This document shows positions 46,971-57,288 of a stretch of DNA of 64,000 nucleotides, in pieces; the first letter of the stretch is position 1; every line of letters begins with the position of its first letter. The notes under the pieces are model-generated. The model did not search any database. It had not been told where the DNA came from and saw nothing but the letters and a program-made list of their open reading frames with translations. The position numbers and the translations under genes are program-made. Location of the stretch: NCBI RefSeq assembly GCF_014646155.1, contig NZ_BMMX01000006.1, forward strand, positions 157,833 to 221,832. Reading direction: 5' to 3'. This DNA comes from Mangrovihabitans endophyticus. GTDB taxonomy: Bacteria; Actinomycetota; Actinomycetes; Mycobacteriales; Micromonosporaceae.

Positions 46971-48091
46971 ATGGCGCCTGACTGTGTCCGGCGTTGATTT
47001 GGTGGAGCCGACTTCGCGCTCTGGTACTCCGTCGGGTTGTGCGCCGCGCTGCTCGGTGGTGCCGTCACTGCGGCAGTCGGTCTGACCGTGCTCGTCTCCG
47101 CGGATGTCGGATGCCAACAGTCGGTGGGCGGCGACATCGCGCCGGGAGACACACAGCAGCGCCCCGACGGAACCGCAAGAGTGCTGCCCGCCTCAGTGTC
47201 AGGCGTCGTCGGCGCCCTCCTCGTGCTCGCCGCCGTGGCGCTCATCCTCACCCGGCGGGCCGACCCCCCGAGCCTCCTCACAGCGGCACAGCACGCGCTG
47301 TGGCTGGCCGTCCTCATGACCGCCGTTCCTGGGCTGCTATGGTCCGTCGCGGCGCTGAGCTCCACCGTTTCCTTCCGTGGTCTCTGGGGTCTTGCCGCAA
47401 CCGCCTTCGCCTGTCTGCCGCTGGTCACTTCCTACGTCCGGCCCACGATCATGATCCGCGTGCTGGCGGGCTGTCTGATCGTCCCGGTCACCGGTGTGAC
47501 CATGGGCGTATGGCTGCCCCTGCTCCTGCCCATAGCAGTGCCCGTGGCGGGCATGTGGCTGATCGCCTGGTGGCTGGCACATACCGCACATCGCATCAAA
47601 TCGGATACCGGATCCGGGGGGCGCTCAACGGCAGATTCGACGAACTGATCTACAAGAACATGGTCACGCTCGACGTGGATCCCGGCGTCGACTCCACCGT
47701 CGTGGTGACCGACGCGACCACCGGGGACAGCCCCGAGGTATCGGGAAGCTTCAACATGACCTGGGCGACGCTGCGCGGCCGTATCGGTGTCGACCTTGAC
47801 ACGGCCACCGAACTCGCCGCCTCCGACGACACCTCCGGAATGGATTTCAACTACCTGCTGATCTCCGGTGCGCACGGCACCCGCCTGCACCGGTGGACAC
47901 AAGGCGACCCGAGCCTGGCCGGCTGCACGTCGGTGCCCGGCAACGACTGGTCCTCGGTCGACCTGCGGATGCGGGTCCAAAACGGTAAGTACTGCGTGGT
48001 CACCAGCGACGGCAGATTCGGATTCATCGACTACGTCGGCGCTAGCAAGATCGGCGAATCCCAGTACGTGCTCTGGAAGCGCACCTCCTAG
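46971..48091 (+). pseudogene. Membrane-protein gene broken by a stop codon and a frameshift
   Basis: A strong ribosome site (GGGAGG) precedes ATG 46971, but the frame meets TGA at codon 9 (46995-46997). It then continues as a convincing membrane protein (FGGADFALWYSVGLCAALLGG, four to five helices) to 47648. From about 47616 the coding signal moves to the -1 frame, which runs to 48091 as a soluble domain (ALNGRFDELIYKNMVTLDVDPG to GESQYVLWKRTS). The switch coincides with a run of six G at 47616-47621, and one extra G would join the two parts. It therefore looks like one gene of about 370 codons with two lesions. Two independent genes using TTG 47037 and a later start is the alternative. No family was recognised. 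Confidence 0.6.
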
Positions 48092-48465
48092 GCTCCGATG
48101 CGCCCTTGGCGCACGTCAGCGCGGGTCGGGGAGTGTGGACATCGTGCCGAGGTGCCTGCCCAGACCGTGGGGCCGGGTCGTTGACCGCGGTGCGGGGCGG
48201 GGCTCGGTGAAGGTGCTGAACGTCGTGGTCAGGGGGTCGCCCAGTTCCGGGCGGTCGAGGACCGCGCCGACGTGCTCGCCGACGACGTGGAGCGCCGCGA
48301 TCAGGGGGCTGACCTCCGGATGGTCGGACAGGGTGCGCTCGACGCGAGGGCGCAGCAGTGCCGGGCCGTGTCCTCGCGGTCTGGCCGTGGATCCGGGCTC
48401 GAAGCGTTCCGTGAGCTGGCCGTGCAGGGCGCGGCAGGTGAGGTTGGTGCCGTCGCCGCCCTTGA

Positions 48466-48567
48466 CAATGAACCTATTTTCAACGTGGCGAGGCCGACAG
48501 ATGCCGCCGCTGGTCGACGGCGCGCAACCGACGGGCTCGATGCCAGGTTGAAAAAGGTTCAACCTGG
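48466..48567. mobile_element. MITE-like element, copies B and D of the dispersed repeat
   Basis: The element begins caatgaacctattttcaacg and ends with tgccaggttgaaaaaggttc, so its two ends form imperfect inverted repeats of about 20 bases. The left 63 bases match copy A at 41650, and the right end is the exact complement of copy C at 52422-52442. It encodes no transposase. The right end itself contains CCAGGTTGA/TCAACCTGG, a perfect 9-base hairpin. Confidence 0.55.
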
Positions 48568-48773
48568 AGGAGTTCGGTGCCGGTCGACAGTTGCTGGATC
48601 CGTGATGGCAGGAAGCCGACGGGTGCGCGTTCTTCGTAGCAGTAGGTGGTCAAGGTTGTCGCAGGCCCGCCACCGAGCCGGGCGGCCACGGTGGCGGGGT
48701 CTCGATCGCGAATGAAACTGAGGCAGAATCCGGGGTAGCGGCTCTGGGTGGCCCATGCCCATCCGGATTCCAT
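48480..48773 (-). pseudogene. DUF6461-like N-terminal fragment
   Basis: The leftward frame starts at ATG 48773 with WAWATQSRYPGFCLSFIRDRDPATVAARLGGG, resembling the opening of actinobacterial DUF6461 proteins (Cys-Phe/Leu-x-Phe followed by a PxxVxxRLGG motif). After about 68 residues the frame runs into the MITE-like repeat and ends in unrelated sequence. The normal protein is clearly longer, so the gene seems truncated by the element. Family recognition is from memory and tentative. Confidence 0.35.
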
Positions 48774-48986
48774 CGTGGAACGGTATCAGGACGGCAGGGG
48801 CGGGTCAGGCGACGATGGTGAGGGTGTATTTGTCGAGGTCGAGGAGCCTGACAGCGGGGTGAAAACGATGTCGACGGAGACGGCCGGCCGCCCGGGGAGA
48901 TCACGCAGCATTCGCGGATCTTCGACCACGGGCAGCCGGCCGCCGCCACGCCCAGCGGTTCCGTGAGGAGCAGCCGGGCCGCATCA

Positions 48987-49190
48987 TCAGAGCGGGCGGA
49001 TGTTCGCCGCCTGCAGCCCCTTGGCACCCTGCTCGACGTCGAACTCCACGCGCTGATTCTCCTCAAGGCTGCGGAACCCGGACATCGCGATCGCGGAGAA
49101 GTGCGCGAAGACGTCGGAGCCCCCGTCGTCCTGGGTGATAAAGCCGAATCCCTTGTCGCCGTTGAACCATTTCACGGTGCCGGTAGCCAT
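48987..49190 (-). CDS. Cold-shock protein (CspA family)
   Basis: The 67-residue single CSD protein shows [34 protein letters not shown] with RNP1 (KGFGFI) and RNP2 (VFAHFS), and ends [10 protein letters not shown]. It binds single-stranded nucleic acid as an RNA chaperone. ATG 49190 has an AGGAG 5 bases upstream. Length and sequence are those of standard actinobacterial Csp proteins. Confidence 0.96.
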   Translation of the reverse strand: MATGTVKWFNGDKGFGFITQDDGGSDVFAHFSAIAMSGFRSLEENQRVEFDVEQGAKGLQAANIRPL

Positions 49191-49274
49191 GACTTCTCCT
49201 GTCGACTCGTGCGGGGACGCACCGTGCGTCGCCGCGTGTCGCCGCGCTGATCCACCCGTCCGTGTTCTGGCGAA

Positions 49275-49313
49275 CAAAAAACGCCTGATGGGCTGAGATA
49301 CCCGTCAGGCGTT
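49275..49313 (-). terminator. Intrinsic terminator of the desaturase gene
   Basis: On the leftward strand the stem AACGCCTGACGGG/CCCATCAGGCGTT (13 pairs, one mismatch) with an 8-base loop is followed by six T. It lies 57 bases beyond the desaturase stop and just upstream of the csp promoter region, so it insulates csp. Confidence 0.9.
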
Positions 49314-49369
49314 GATCAACGTCCAAGGAAATCAAAACTGCAACCCGGTCAAGGTAGCACGTGACCGGT

Positions 49370-50416
49370 TCAAGCGCCCATGCCGAAACGGCGGCTTCGT
49401 GCCTCGCGCAACGGGGCGCCGACCGCATGGAGGTGGCGGAGCGCCTGCCGGTACGACTCGATCAGGCTTGTCTGCTCATAGGGGACGCCGATCTCCGCGC
49501 AGTATCGCTGCACGATCGGCTGTGCCTTGCGCAGGTTCGGCGTCGGCATGCCGGGGAAAAGGTGGTGTTCGATCTGGTAGTTGAGGCCGCCCAGGGCGAT
49601 GTCGACGAGTCGTCCACCGCGCACGTTGCGGGAGGTCAGCACCTGCTTGCGCAGATAATCCTCATCGCCGGTCGGGTGCGGCATGCCCTTGTGGTTGGGT
49701 GCGAAGGTCAACCCCAGGTAGACGCCGAACAGCGCCTGGTGCACCACGAGAAACGCGATCGCCTGCAAGGGGGAGAGCAGCAGAAAGAGCGCGCCCAGGT
49801 ACGCCACCGCGTGCACCGCCAGCAGCAGGGCCTCCAAGCCGGGACGCTTGACGACGCCCGCCCGCAGCGCCTTGATGCTGGACACCTTCAAGTCGGTACT
49901 CAGCAGGGTCAGCAGCGGGAAGAACAATCCGGCCTGGTGGCGAGTGACGAAGGCAGCCAGCCCGCGCCGGCCGAGAGCCGATTCGGTGGCCCAGATCAGC
50001 ACCTCGGGCGCCACGTCCGGGTCGAGGTCGTCGTGATTGGGGTTGTTGTGATGGCGAGTGTGCTTGTCCATCCACCAGCCGTAGCTCATGCCGACGCCGA
50101 GGTTGCCGGCGATCCGGCCGGCGATCTCGCTCGGGCGCTTGGTGCGGAACACCTGCCGGTGCGCGAGATCGTGGGCGACGAGCGCCGCCTGGGCGAACGC
50201 GACCGCTAGGAATGCCGCCACCAGGAGGGTCCACCAGGAGGATCCGATCAGGGCGAACGCGGCCCAGCCGCCGACGAGCATCAGGCCCACGAGCGTCAGC
50301 CGTAGCGTGTAGTAGCCGGGTTGGCGCCGCATCAAGTCCTGTGCGTTCACCCGTCGGCTCAGGGCTGCGAAGTCGCTTCCCGACGTTGCACGCGGCCGTA
50401 CTGTGGTTGCCGTCAT
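49370..50416 (-). CDS. Membrane fatty-acid desaturase
   Basis: The 348-residue protein has four membrane helices and the three histidine boxes of acyl-lipid desaturases: HDLAH (82-86), HTRHH (119-123) and a C-terminal QIEHH with H284-H285. The QxxHH box and the topology suit front-end or delta-6/linoleoyl-type acyl desaturases. There is no fused cytochrome b5 domain, so electrons must come from an external ferredoxin or rubredoxin. ATG 50416 begins the domain; the upstream frame is not coding-like. It lies next to a cold-shock gene and divergent from a histidine kinase, as expected for membrane-fluidity control (inference). Confidence 0.92.
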   Translation of the reverse strand: MTATTVRPRATSGSDFAALSRRVNAQDLMRRQPGYYTLRLTLVGLMLVGGWAAFALIGSSWWTLLVAAFLAVAFAQAALVAHDLAHRQVFRTKRPSEIAGRIAGNLGVGMSYGWWMDKHTRHHNNPNHDDLDPDVAPEVLIWATESALGRRGLAAFVTRHQAGLFFPLLTLLSTDLKVSSIKALRAGVVKRPGLEALLLAVHAVAYLGALFLLLSPLQAIAFLVVHQALFGVYLGLTFAPNHKGMPHPTGDEDYLRKQVLTSRNVRGGRLVDIALGGLNYQIEHHLFPGMPTPNLRKAQPIVQRYCAEIGVPYEQTSLIESYRQALRHLHAVGAPLREARSRRFGMGA

Positions 50417-50537
50417 CGTCTCAGTATTCGATCCGCGAAGCAGAATGGGAGGTGTGGGAGGACCCACCCGCCCGGGGGTGCTATCACCCTTGCCGGCGCA
50501 GAATCTGACATGACGCAGACAGCGCCATGATGGTGTC

Positions 50538-51803
50538 ATGACACTCCGGGAACACGTACGCACCGGCATGCGCGCCACGGCGTACGGACTGTTCGCGGTC
50601 GCCCTCGCGCTTCTCAACCCCGCGGTGCTGGCGCTCTGGCTGACGTCGTTGGTGCTCAGTCCGATTCCGGTGCTCGGCGCCGAATTTCTCGCGATGGCCA
50701 CCAGCGTGGTGCGATGGCGTGCCGATCTGCAACGCCGCCTCGGATCGCGAGCAGGTGTGCCGATGCACCGTCCTTATCTCATCGCACCGGAGGGCGCCGG
50801 GCCGGGCAGCCGCCGCTGGCTGCGGTGGATCATCACGGATCCCGCCACCTGGCGCGACTTGGCCTGGCTGGTCCCGGGCGCACTGGTCGGAGCGGGGCTG
50901 GGCCTGATCGCTGTGGCGGTCACGGCGTACGGCCTGGCCGGTGCCGGGCTGCTGCCGCTGTGGCTGCTGCTGGGCGGGGTGTGGTTCGGATATGGCATGT
51001 TCTGGCCCACGGCGAACCTCACCGAAGCGTGGTTGGCCCTTCCGCAGGGGCTGTTCATCCTCGCTCTCGGCTTGTTCGTGGCGCCGATGCTGCGCGCCAC
51101 CGACCTGCGGTTCGCGCGACTCTTCCTCGCGCCGACCCGGGCCACCGAGTTGCGGTTGCAAGTCGCTCATCTGACGGTGACCCGAGCCGACGCCCTGGAC
51201 GCACAGGCAGCCGAACTGCGCCGCATCGAGCGAGATCTGCACGACGGCGCGCAAGCTCGGATGGTGTCGGTGGGATTGACCATCGGGCTCGCGGAGCGGC
51301 TCGTTCGCCGTGATCCGGGCGCCGCGCTCAAACTGCTCGCCGAGGCGCGCGCGTCGAACAACACCGCGCTTGTCGAACTGCGACACCTGGTCCGGGGCAT
51401 CCATCCACCGGTGCTGGCGGAACGCGGATTGGAGGGGGCCGTCCACGCCCTGGCACTGGGTCTGCCGGTGCACACCGCGGTGAACGCGGACCTGCCCGGG
51501 CGGCTCGACACGCCGGTCGAGTCGGCGGTCTACTTCGCCGTGGCCGAGGCCCTGGCCAACCTCGGCCGACACAGCCACGCCCGTGCCGCACGAGTGGACA
51601 TGCGCTACGCCAACGGCGTCCTGTTCGTCGAGGTCGGTGACGACGGCGTCGGTGGCGCCGACGCGGCGCACGGAACCGGCCTGCAGGGCATCGAGCGCCG
51701 GTTGGACGCGTTCGATGGGACCATGATCGTGTCGTCCCCAGCCGGTGGCCCGACCGTCGTGACCATGGAGATACCGTGCGTGTTGTCATCGCCGAGGACT
51801 TGA
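50538..51803 (+). CDS. Sensor histidine kinase (NarL/HisKA_3 type)
   Basis: The 421-residue kinase has four hydrophobic helices in its N-terminal half (sensor region with no separate extracytoplasmic domain, about 10-190), a HisKA_3 dimerisation helix with phospho-acceptor H235 in ERDLHDGAQARMVSVGL, and an HATPase domain (about 325-415). In the latter, AEALANLGRHSHA replaces the usual EALTNxxKHS N box, followed by GDDGVGGA and GTGLQGIERRL. The next gene, its response regulator, begins 28 bases before its end. DesK-like systems of this type can sense membrane state, and a desaturase gene is divergent from it. Confidence 0.92.
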   Translation: MTLREHVRTGMRATAYGLFAVALALLNPAVLALWLTSLVLSPIPVLGAEFLAMATSVVRWRADLQRRLGSRAGVPMHRPYLIAPEGAGPGSRRWLRWIITDPATWRDLAWLVPGALVGAGLGLIAVAVTAYGLAGAGLLPLWLLLGGVWFGYGMFWPTANLTEAWLALPQGLFILALGLFVAPMLRATDLRFARLFLAPTRATELRLQVAHLTVTRADALDAQAAELRRIERDLHDGAQARMVSVGLTIGLAERLVRRDPGAALKLLAEARASNNTALVELRHLVRGIHPPVLAERGLEGAVHALALGLPVHTAVNADLPGRLDTPVESAVYFAVAEALANLGRHSHARAARVDMRYANGVLFVEVGDDGVGGADAAHGTGLQGIERRLDAFDGTMIVSSPAGGPTVVTMEIPCVLSSPRT

Positions 51804-52411
51804 CGCTGTTGCGCGACGGGCTCACCCGTCTGCTGCAAGCTTTCGACTTCGACGTGGTCGACGCCGTCGACAACGGCCCTGCGCTGCTGCCGGCGCTGTT
51901 GCGGTTGCGACCGGACGTGGCCGTCGTCGACGTGCGACTCCCACCGACCTACACCGACGAGGGACTGAAGGCGGCCATCGCCGCCCGCGCTGCCGTGCCT
52001 GGTCTTCCGGTCCTGGTGCTCTCCCAGCACGTCGAGCCGCTGTATGCACGGGAACTGCTTACCGACCAATGCGGAGGCGTTGGTTATCTGCTCAAGGAGC
52101 GCGTGTCGGATGTGGAGCTCTTCGTGCAAAACGTTCAACAGGTGGCGGCCGGCGGCACCGCTTTCGATCCCGAGGTCGTCGCTCAGATGCTGGCCCGGCG
52201 GGAACCGCTCGCCGATCTCACCGCACGGGAACGCGACGTGCTGCGACACATCGCAGAAGGCAGGTCCAATGCCGCCATCGCCGGTCAACTGTTCATCACG
52301 GAGAAGGTCGTCAGCAAGCACATCAACAACATCTTCGCCAAGCTCGGCCTGCCACCGTCCGAGGGTGAGAACCGGCGCGTGATGGCCGTGCTCAGGTATC
52401 TCGACGCCTAG
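51776..52411 (+). CDS. NarL-family response regulator
   Basis: The 211-residue protein has a receiver domain (1-120) with acidic pocket E7-D8, phospho-acceptor D52 (AVVDVRLPP) and Lys in GYLLKERV. A LuxR/GerE helix-turn-helix follows (about 145-210: LTARERDVLRHIAEGRSNAAIAGQLFITEKVVSKHINNIFAKLGL). GTG 51776 lies inside the kinase gene, so the pair is co-translated. A copy of the dispersed repeat starts 8 bases after its stop. Confidence 0.95.
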   Translation: MRVVIAEDLTLLRDGLTRLLQAFDFDVVDAVDNGPALLPALLRLRPDVAVVDVRLPPTYTDEGLKAAIAARAAVPGLPVLVLSQHVEPLYARELLTDQCGGVGYLLKERVSDVELFVQNVQQVAAGGTAFDPEVVAQMLARREPLADLTARERDVLRHIAEGRSNAAIAGQLFITEKVVSKHINNIFAKLGLPPSEGENRRVMAVLRYLDA

Positions 52412-52418
52412 CGTCCGT

Positions 52419-52442
52419 CAATGAACCTTTTTCAACCTGGCA
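52419..52442 (+). repeat. Dispersed repeat, copy C
   Basis: caatgaacctttttcaacct followed by ggca is the exact complement of the right end of the MITE-like element at 48541-48561 and shares its first 17 bases with copy A. It sits 8 bases after the response-regulator stop. The surrounding 210-base gap otherwise holds only the furA promoter. Confidence 0.8.
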
Positions 52443-52585
52443 CCGGGCGCCGCGGTGCCACACACGGACTCGCCTGCACCGTCGCATAGTCACACGGCCG
52501 TGGTTCGTTGCCCAGCCGGCCGCGCCTCGTCGCACTCATGCCGGGAGTGGTACCCCTACGCACACCCCCGACATTCGCGGTGTAC

Positions 52586-52614
52586 TTGATTGGTTCCAGA
52601 AAATGGGCCAGACT
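52586..52614 (+). promoter_or_regulatory. Candidate furA promoter giving a leaderless mRNA
   Basis: TTGATT (52586-52591) and CAGACT (52609-52614) are spaced by 17 bases. Transcription would start 6-8 bases later, at or next to GTG 52622, so furA would lack a 5' leader. Mycobacterial furA is known to be transcribed from a start at its GUG codon, which supports the reading. No ribosome site is visible before the GTG. Confidence 0.6.
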
Positions 52615-52621
52615 TCCGGAC

Positions 52622-53053
52622 GTGCCGACGACGCCACCTCACGAGGCCGTGTTGCGCGGGGCCGGCCTGCGCGTGACACGTCCGCGGGTGGCCGTCCTCG
52701 CTGCCGTGCACGACCATCCGCATGCCGACACCGAATCGATCTTCAATGTCGTGCGTCGAGAGCTCGGCGCGGTATCCCACCAGGCCGTCTATGACGTCCT
52801 GCACGCCCTGACCGCCGTCGGCCTGCTGCGGCGGTTCGAGCCGATGGGCTCGGCGGCACGCTACGAGGCACGCACCGGGGACGATCACCACCATCTCGTC
52901 TGCCGGTTTTGCGGAGCCATCGCCGACGTGGACCGGGCGATCGGCGACACCGCCTGCCTGACGCCCGCCGACGACGCGGGATACGAGGTGGATCACGCCG
53001 AGGTCATCTATTGGGGCCGGTGCGCCACCTGCGCCGCACCGGCCGACGGGTGA
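52622..53053 (+). CDS. furA: Fur-family peroxide-stress repressor
   Basis: The 143-residue repressor has a winged helix (about 8-80: LRGAGLRVTRPRVAVLAAV, SIFNVVRRELGAVSHQAVYDVLHALTAVGLLRRFE) and a metal-binding dimer domain with HHH (89-91), C94-x2-C97 and C134-x2-C137. The two CxxC pairs form the structural zinc site. The position directly before katG (66 bases) is the classic arrangement in which FurA represses both genes until peroxide oxidises it. GTG 52622 is chosen because the family starts here and the promoter is just upstream. Confidence 0.94.
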   Translation: MPTTPPHEAVLRGAGLRVTRPRVAVLAAVHDHPHADTESIFNVVRRELGAVSHQAVYDVLHALTAVGLLRRFEPMGSAARYEARTGDDHHHLVCRFCGAIADVDRAIGDTACLTPADDAGYEVDHAEVIYWGRCATCAAPADG

Positions 53054-55333
<2,280 letters not shown>

Positions 55334-55359
55334 CGGGCCCTGGCCTGCCTGGGTGACGT

Positions 55360-55392
55360 GCCGGCTCCCGTTCGGGGTGAACGGGAGCCGGC
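55360..55392 (+). terminator. Terminator after katG
   Basis: A perfect 14-base stem (GCCGGCTCCCGTTC and complement) with loop GGGGT lies 26 bases past the katG stop. Confidence 0.85.
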
Positions 55393-55463
55393 CGGTGTCG
55401 CGGCCGATTTCGTCAGTGTCGCCCCGTGCCGATCTGGCGAAATCCGCACCGCCCGGTGCGGTG

Positions 55464-55736
55464 TCAGCGCGTCCGGTGCAGGGTCAGCGGCTGGTCGTCG
55501 TCGAGCCAAAGATCGATGCGGTCGGGCGACCATGCCCGTACGCGGCGCAGCGGCCGCAGGAGCGAGCACGGCCAAGCCTTGGCCGGGGTCCCGGCCCTGA
55601 TCGCCGCCGGAGATGCCCGCGCCGACGCCACCGTTGTCGGTCCGGGCCACGACGACAGCCGCGCGCGGCGATGCGCGCGGGACCGTGTCACCGTGGCGGC
55701 CACCGCAACACCGAGCAGTCTTGTCAGGCTTGTCAC
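55464..55736 (-). CDS. Small hypothetical protein
   Basis: A 90-codon leftward frame starts at GTG 55736 behind an excellent ribosome site (AGGGGGG, 5 bases upstream). The N-terminus SLTRLLGVAVAATVT looks like a short signal or membrane segment. The C-terminus (SPDRIDLWLDDDQPLTLHRTR) is protein-like, while the middle is Ala/Pro/Ser-rich. I recognise no family. It occupies most of the 570-base gap between katG and the next gene. The ribosome site is the main reason to report it. Confidence 0.45.
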   Translation of the reverse strand: MTSLTRLLGVAVAATVTRSRAHRRARLSSWPGPTTVASARASPAAIRAGTPAKAWPCSLLRPLRRVRAWSPDRIDLWLDDDQPLTLHRTR

Positions 55737-55905
55737 TCGGTCCCCCCTTGCGTGAGTTTCGGCCCCCGGTTGCGCCTCTCGACGCCGTGCGCCTGCACGG
55801 GGGAATCCCCGGGAAAGCGGTACGGAGCCGGATGCCATCCATCAGGTTCCGAAAGGCGGGACCGGTGCGGGAGTCACTTTCGATGAGGATCGAAAAGCCT
55901 GCGTG

Positions 55906-56955
55906 TCAGGAATTTGCCTCAAGAAGTCTCGCCCCCGCCGGCGCGAGCTGGTGCACGACGCAGTTGTCCTGGCGGCGGCTGTCGATGAGGCCGGCGCCGC
56001 GCAGGATCGTGGCGTGGTGGCTGGCGGTCGCCGGGGAGATCCCGACGCGTCGCGCCAGCTCGCCCGTGGTCGCGCCATGTGTGGTCGCGAGCAGGACCCG
56101 CAGCCGAGTGGTGCCGATCAGCGGGCCCAGTCGGGTGCCCGGCGCCCCGAGGCCCCGGCCGCCGTCGAGCTGCCCGTCGCCGCCGGAACGCCCCGGTCCG
56201 CCGTTTCGTGCGGGCATCAGGTTTACTCGCTGCCGATGCGCCGGATAGGACAGTGTGGGTGTCAGCTCGGGGTCGGCCAGGGTGACCGGGTCCCGCCAGC
56301 AGAAATAGGACGGCACCAGGGTCAGGCCGCGACCGCCCAAGTGGAGGTCGCCGTCCCGGGGGTAGCCGTCGACGGCCAGCACCGGCGGCTTCCATCGGGC
56401 CAGCGGGCCGACGTCCTCCAGGGCCCAGCCCAGACCCCGGTCCAGCACGACGGCGCCGCGCACCGCACGCTCGGCGGCGACCGTCCGGGTGACCTCGTCC
56501 CAGTACGGTGCGACCGCCACCGCGAAATAGGCGCGTAGCGCCGCGCCGAGCTCGTGCAGCGCCCTGGACCGTGCCGCGGCGAGGTCACCCAGCCATCCGG
56601 TGGTGCCCGGCGGCTGTGCCATCCGGCCGAGTTCCCTGCGGATCCGTGCCGGGTCGGTGTCGAGCAGAAGATCGATGCCCTCGTCCAGGTCGTCGACCGG
56701 CCCGGGGGTGAGGAAGTCCGGGAAGTAGCCGCCCAGCGGGACGAGCGGCAGCAGTTGGGTCCGGACCATGGCGGTCAGGCCGGCGCGTTCGAGGTCGCGC
56801 CGCACCCGCACGTGCCAGCCCTCGTAGGAGGAGTAACCGCGCCGGGTCTGCAGCCGGTGCAGGCTGGCGATCAGCTCCCACAAGGGATCGGGGCGAGTGG
56901 CGAGTCTCGTCCTCGCCATGTCCTCTGCATTGAAGTGGATCTGCAGCGTGCCCAT
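55906..56955 (-). CDS. ArsR-type helix-turn-helix regulator with DUF5937-like N-terminus
   Basis: The 349-residue protein has an N-terminal domain starting LQIHFNAEDMARTRLATRPDPLWELIASLHRLQTRRG, which matches the DUF5937 family of actinobacterial regulators. A middle beta-rich part follows (LGGRGLTLVPSYFCWRDPVTL), and the C-terminal ArsR-like winged helix is at about 275-345 (TRLRVLLATTHGATTGELARRVGISPATASHHATILRGAGLIDSRR). No metal-binding cysteine motif is seen. ATG 56955 is chosen since the domain starts there. It is divergent from the DUF1996 gene. The effector is unknown. Confidence 0.85.
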   Translation of the reverse strand: MGTLQIHFNAEDMARTRLATRPDPLWELIASLHRLQTRRGYSSYEGWHVRVRRDLERAGLTAMVRTQLLPLVPLGGYFPDFLTPGPVDDLDEGIDLLLDTDPARIRRELGRMAQPPGTTGWLGDLAAARSRALHELGAALRAYFAVAVAPYWDEVTRTVAAERAVRGAVVLDRGLGWALEDVGPLARWKPPVLAVDGYPRDGDLHLGGRGLTLVPSYFCWRDPVTLADPELTPTLSYPAHRQRVNLMPARNGGPGRSGGDGQLDGGRGLGAPGTRLGPLIGTTRLRVLLATTHGATTGELARRVGISPATASHHATILRGAGLIDSRRQDNCVVHQLAPAGARLLEANS

Positions 56956-57109
56956 AGCGTCATGGTCCCCATCGGGCTGGGTCTTTGTCTGTCCGTGCCC
57001 GGACATGCGTGATGTCGCCCCGCCACTCGTAAGTTAGCCGCGACGTCCGGTCGGGGCGCAAGCATTCTCACGGGCCGGGAAGCGCCGAGGTCACGGGGAA
57101 GTCGTGTGC

Positions 57110-57122
57110 GGAAGCGCTTTCC
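57110..57122 (+). promoter_or_regulatory. LacI-type operator-like palindrome, site 1
   Basis: GGAAGCGCTTTCC is a near-perfect palindrome with the central CG step (AAGCGCTT) characteristic of LacI-family repressors of carbohydrate genes in actinobacteria. It lies 167 bases upstream of the DUF1996 gene. Confidence 0.6.
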
Positions 57123-57165
57123 CGAAACAGTCCGTTTGAAGATCATCCATCCAGGATGCGTTGAA

Positions 57166-57177
57166 GAAAGCGCTTCC
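57166..57177 (+). promoter_or_regulatory. LacI-type operator-like palindrome, site 2
   Basis: GAAAGCGCTTCC is the inverted copy of site 1, centred 56 bases downstream (about five helical turns). Paired sites on one face of the helix would suit loop formation or tight repression. No LacI gene is present in the window. Confidence 0.6.
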
Positions 57178-57288
57178 TCGTGTGCATACTGTGCGGACCG
57201 CAATGACGGCCAGTCCTCCCGCACATCCCCGGATCCGTGGTCCACCTCGGATCCAGCCGGGAGGCGTCCTCCGACGCGAAGGATCGTT

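Larger units (their letters stand above)
48092..48986. other. Gene-fragment region without intact gene
   Basis: About 900 bases contain only remnants. A leftward frame over 48116-48465 has protein-like segments (SDHPEVSPLIAALHVVGEHVG, VLDRPELGDPL) but no start of its own outside the repeat. The MITE-like repeat lies at 48466-48567, a DUF6461-like fragment at 48480-48773, and another leftward stretch at about 48790-48900 reads LPVVEDPRMLRDLPGRPAVSVDIVFTPL without a usable start. This is consistent with decay of horizontally acquired genes. Confidence 0.5.
56956..57288. other. Divergent control region with two palindromic operators
   Basis: These 333 bases lie between the leftward ArsR-type gene and the rightward DUF1996 gene. 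They hold two GGAAGCGCTTTC palindromes in opposite orientation, about 56 bases apart and upstream of the DUF1996 gene, and the promoters of both genes. No other gene is apparent. Confidence 0.6.

Noticed and set aside
46995..46997. TGA as a selenocysteine codon in the membrane-protein gene
   Set aside because: No SECIS-like hairpin is evident downstream, the gene has no redox motif, and a second lesion (frameshift) in the same gene makes decay more likely.
46094..48986. Integrative element or prophage next to tRNA-Lys
   Set aside because: There is no integrase, excisionase or phage structural gene, and no repeat of the tRNA 3' end was seen downstream.
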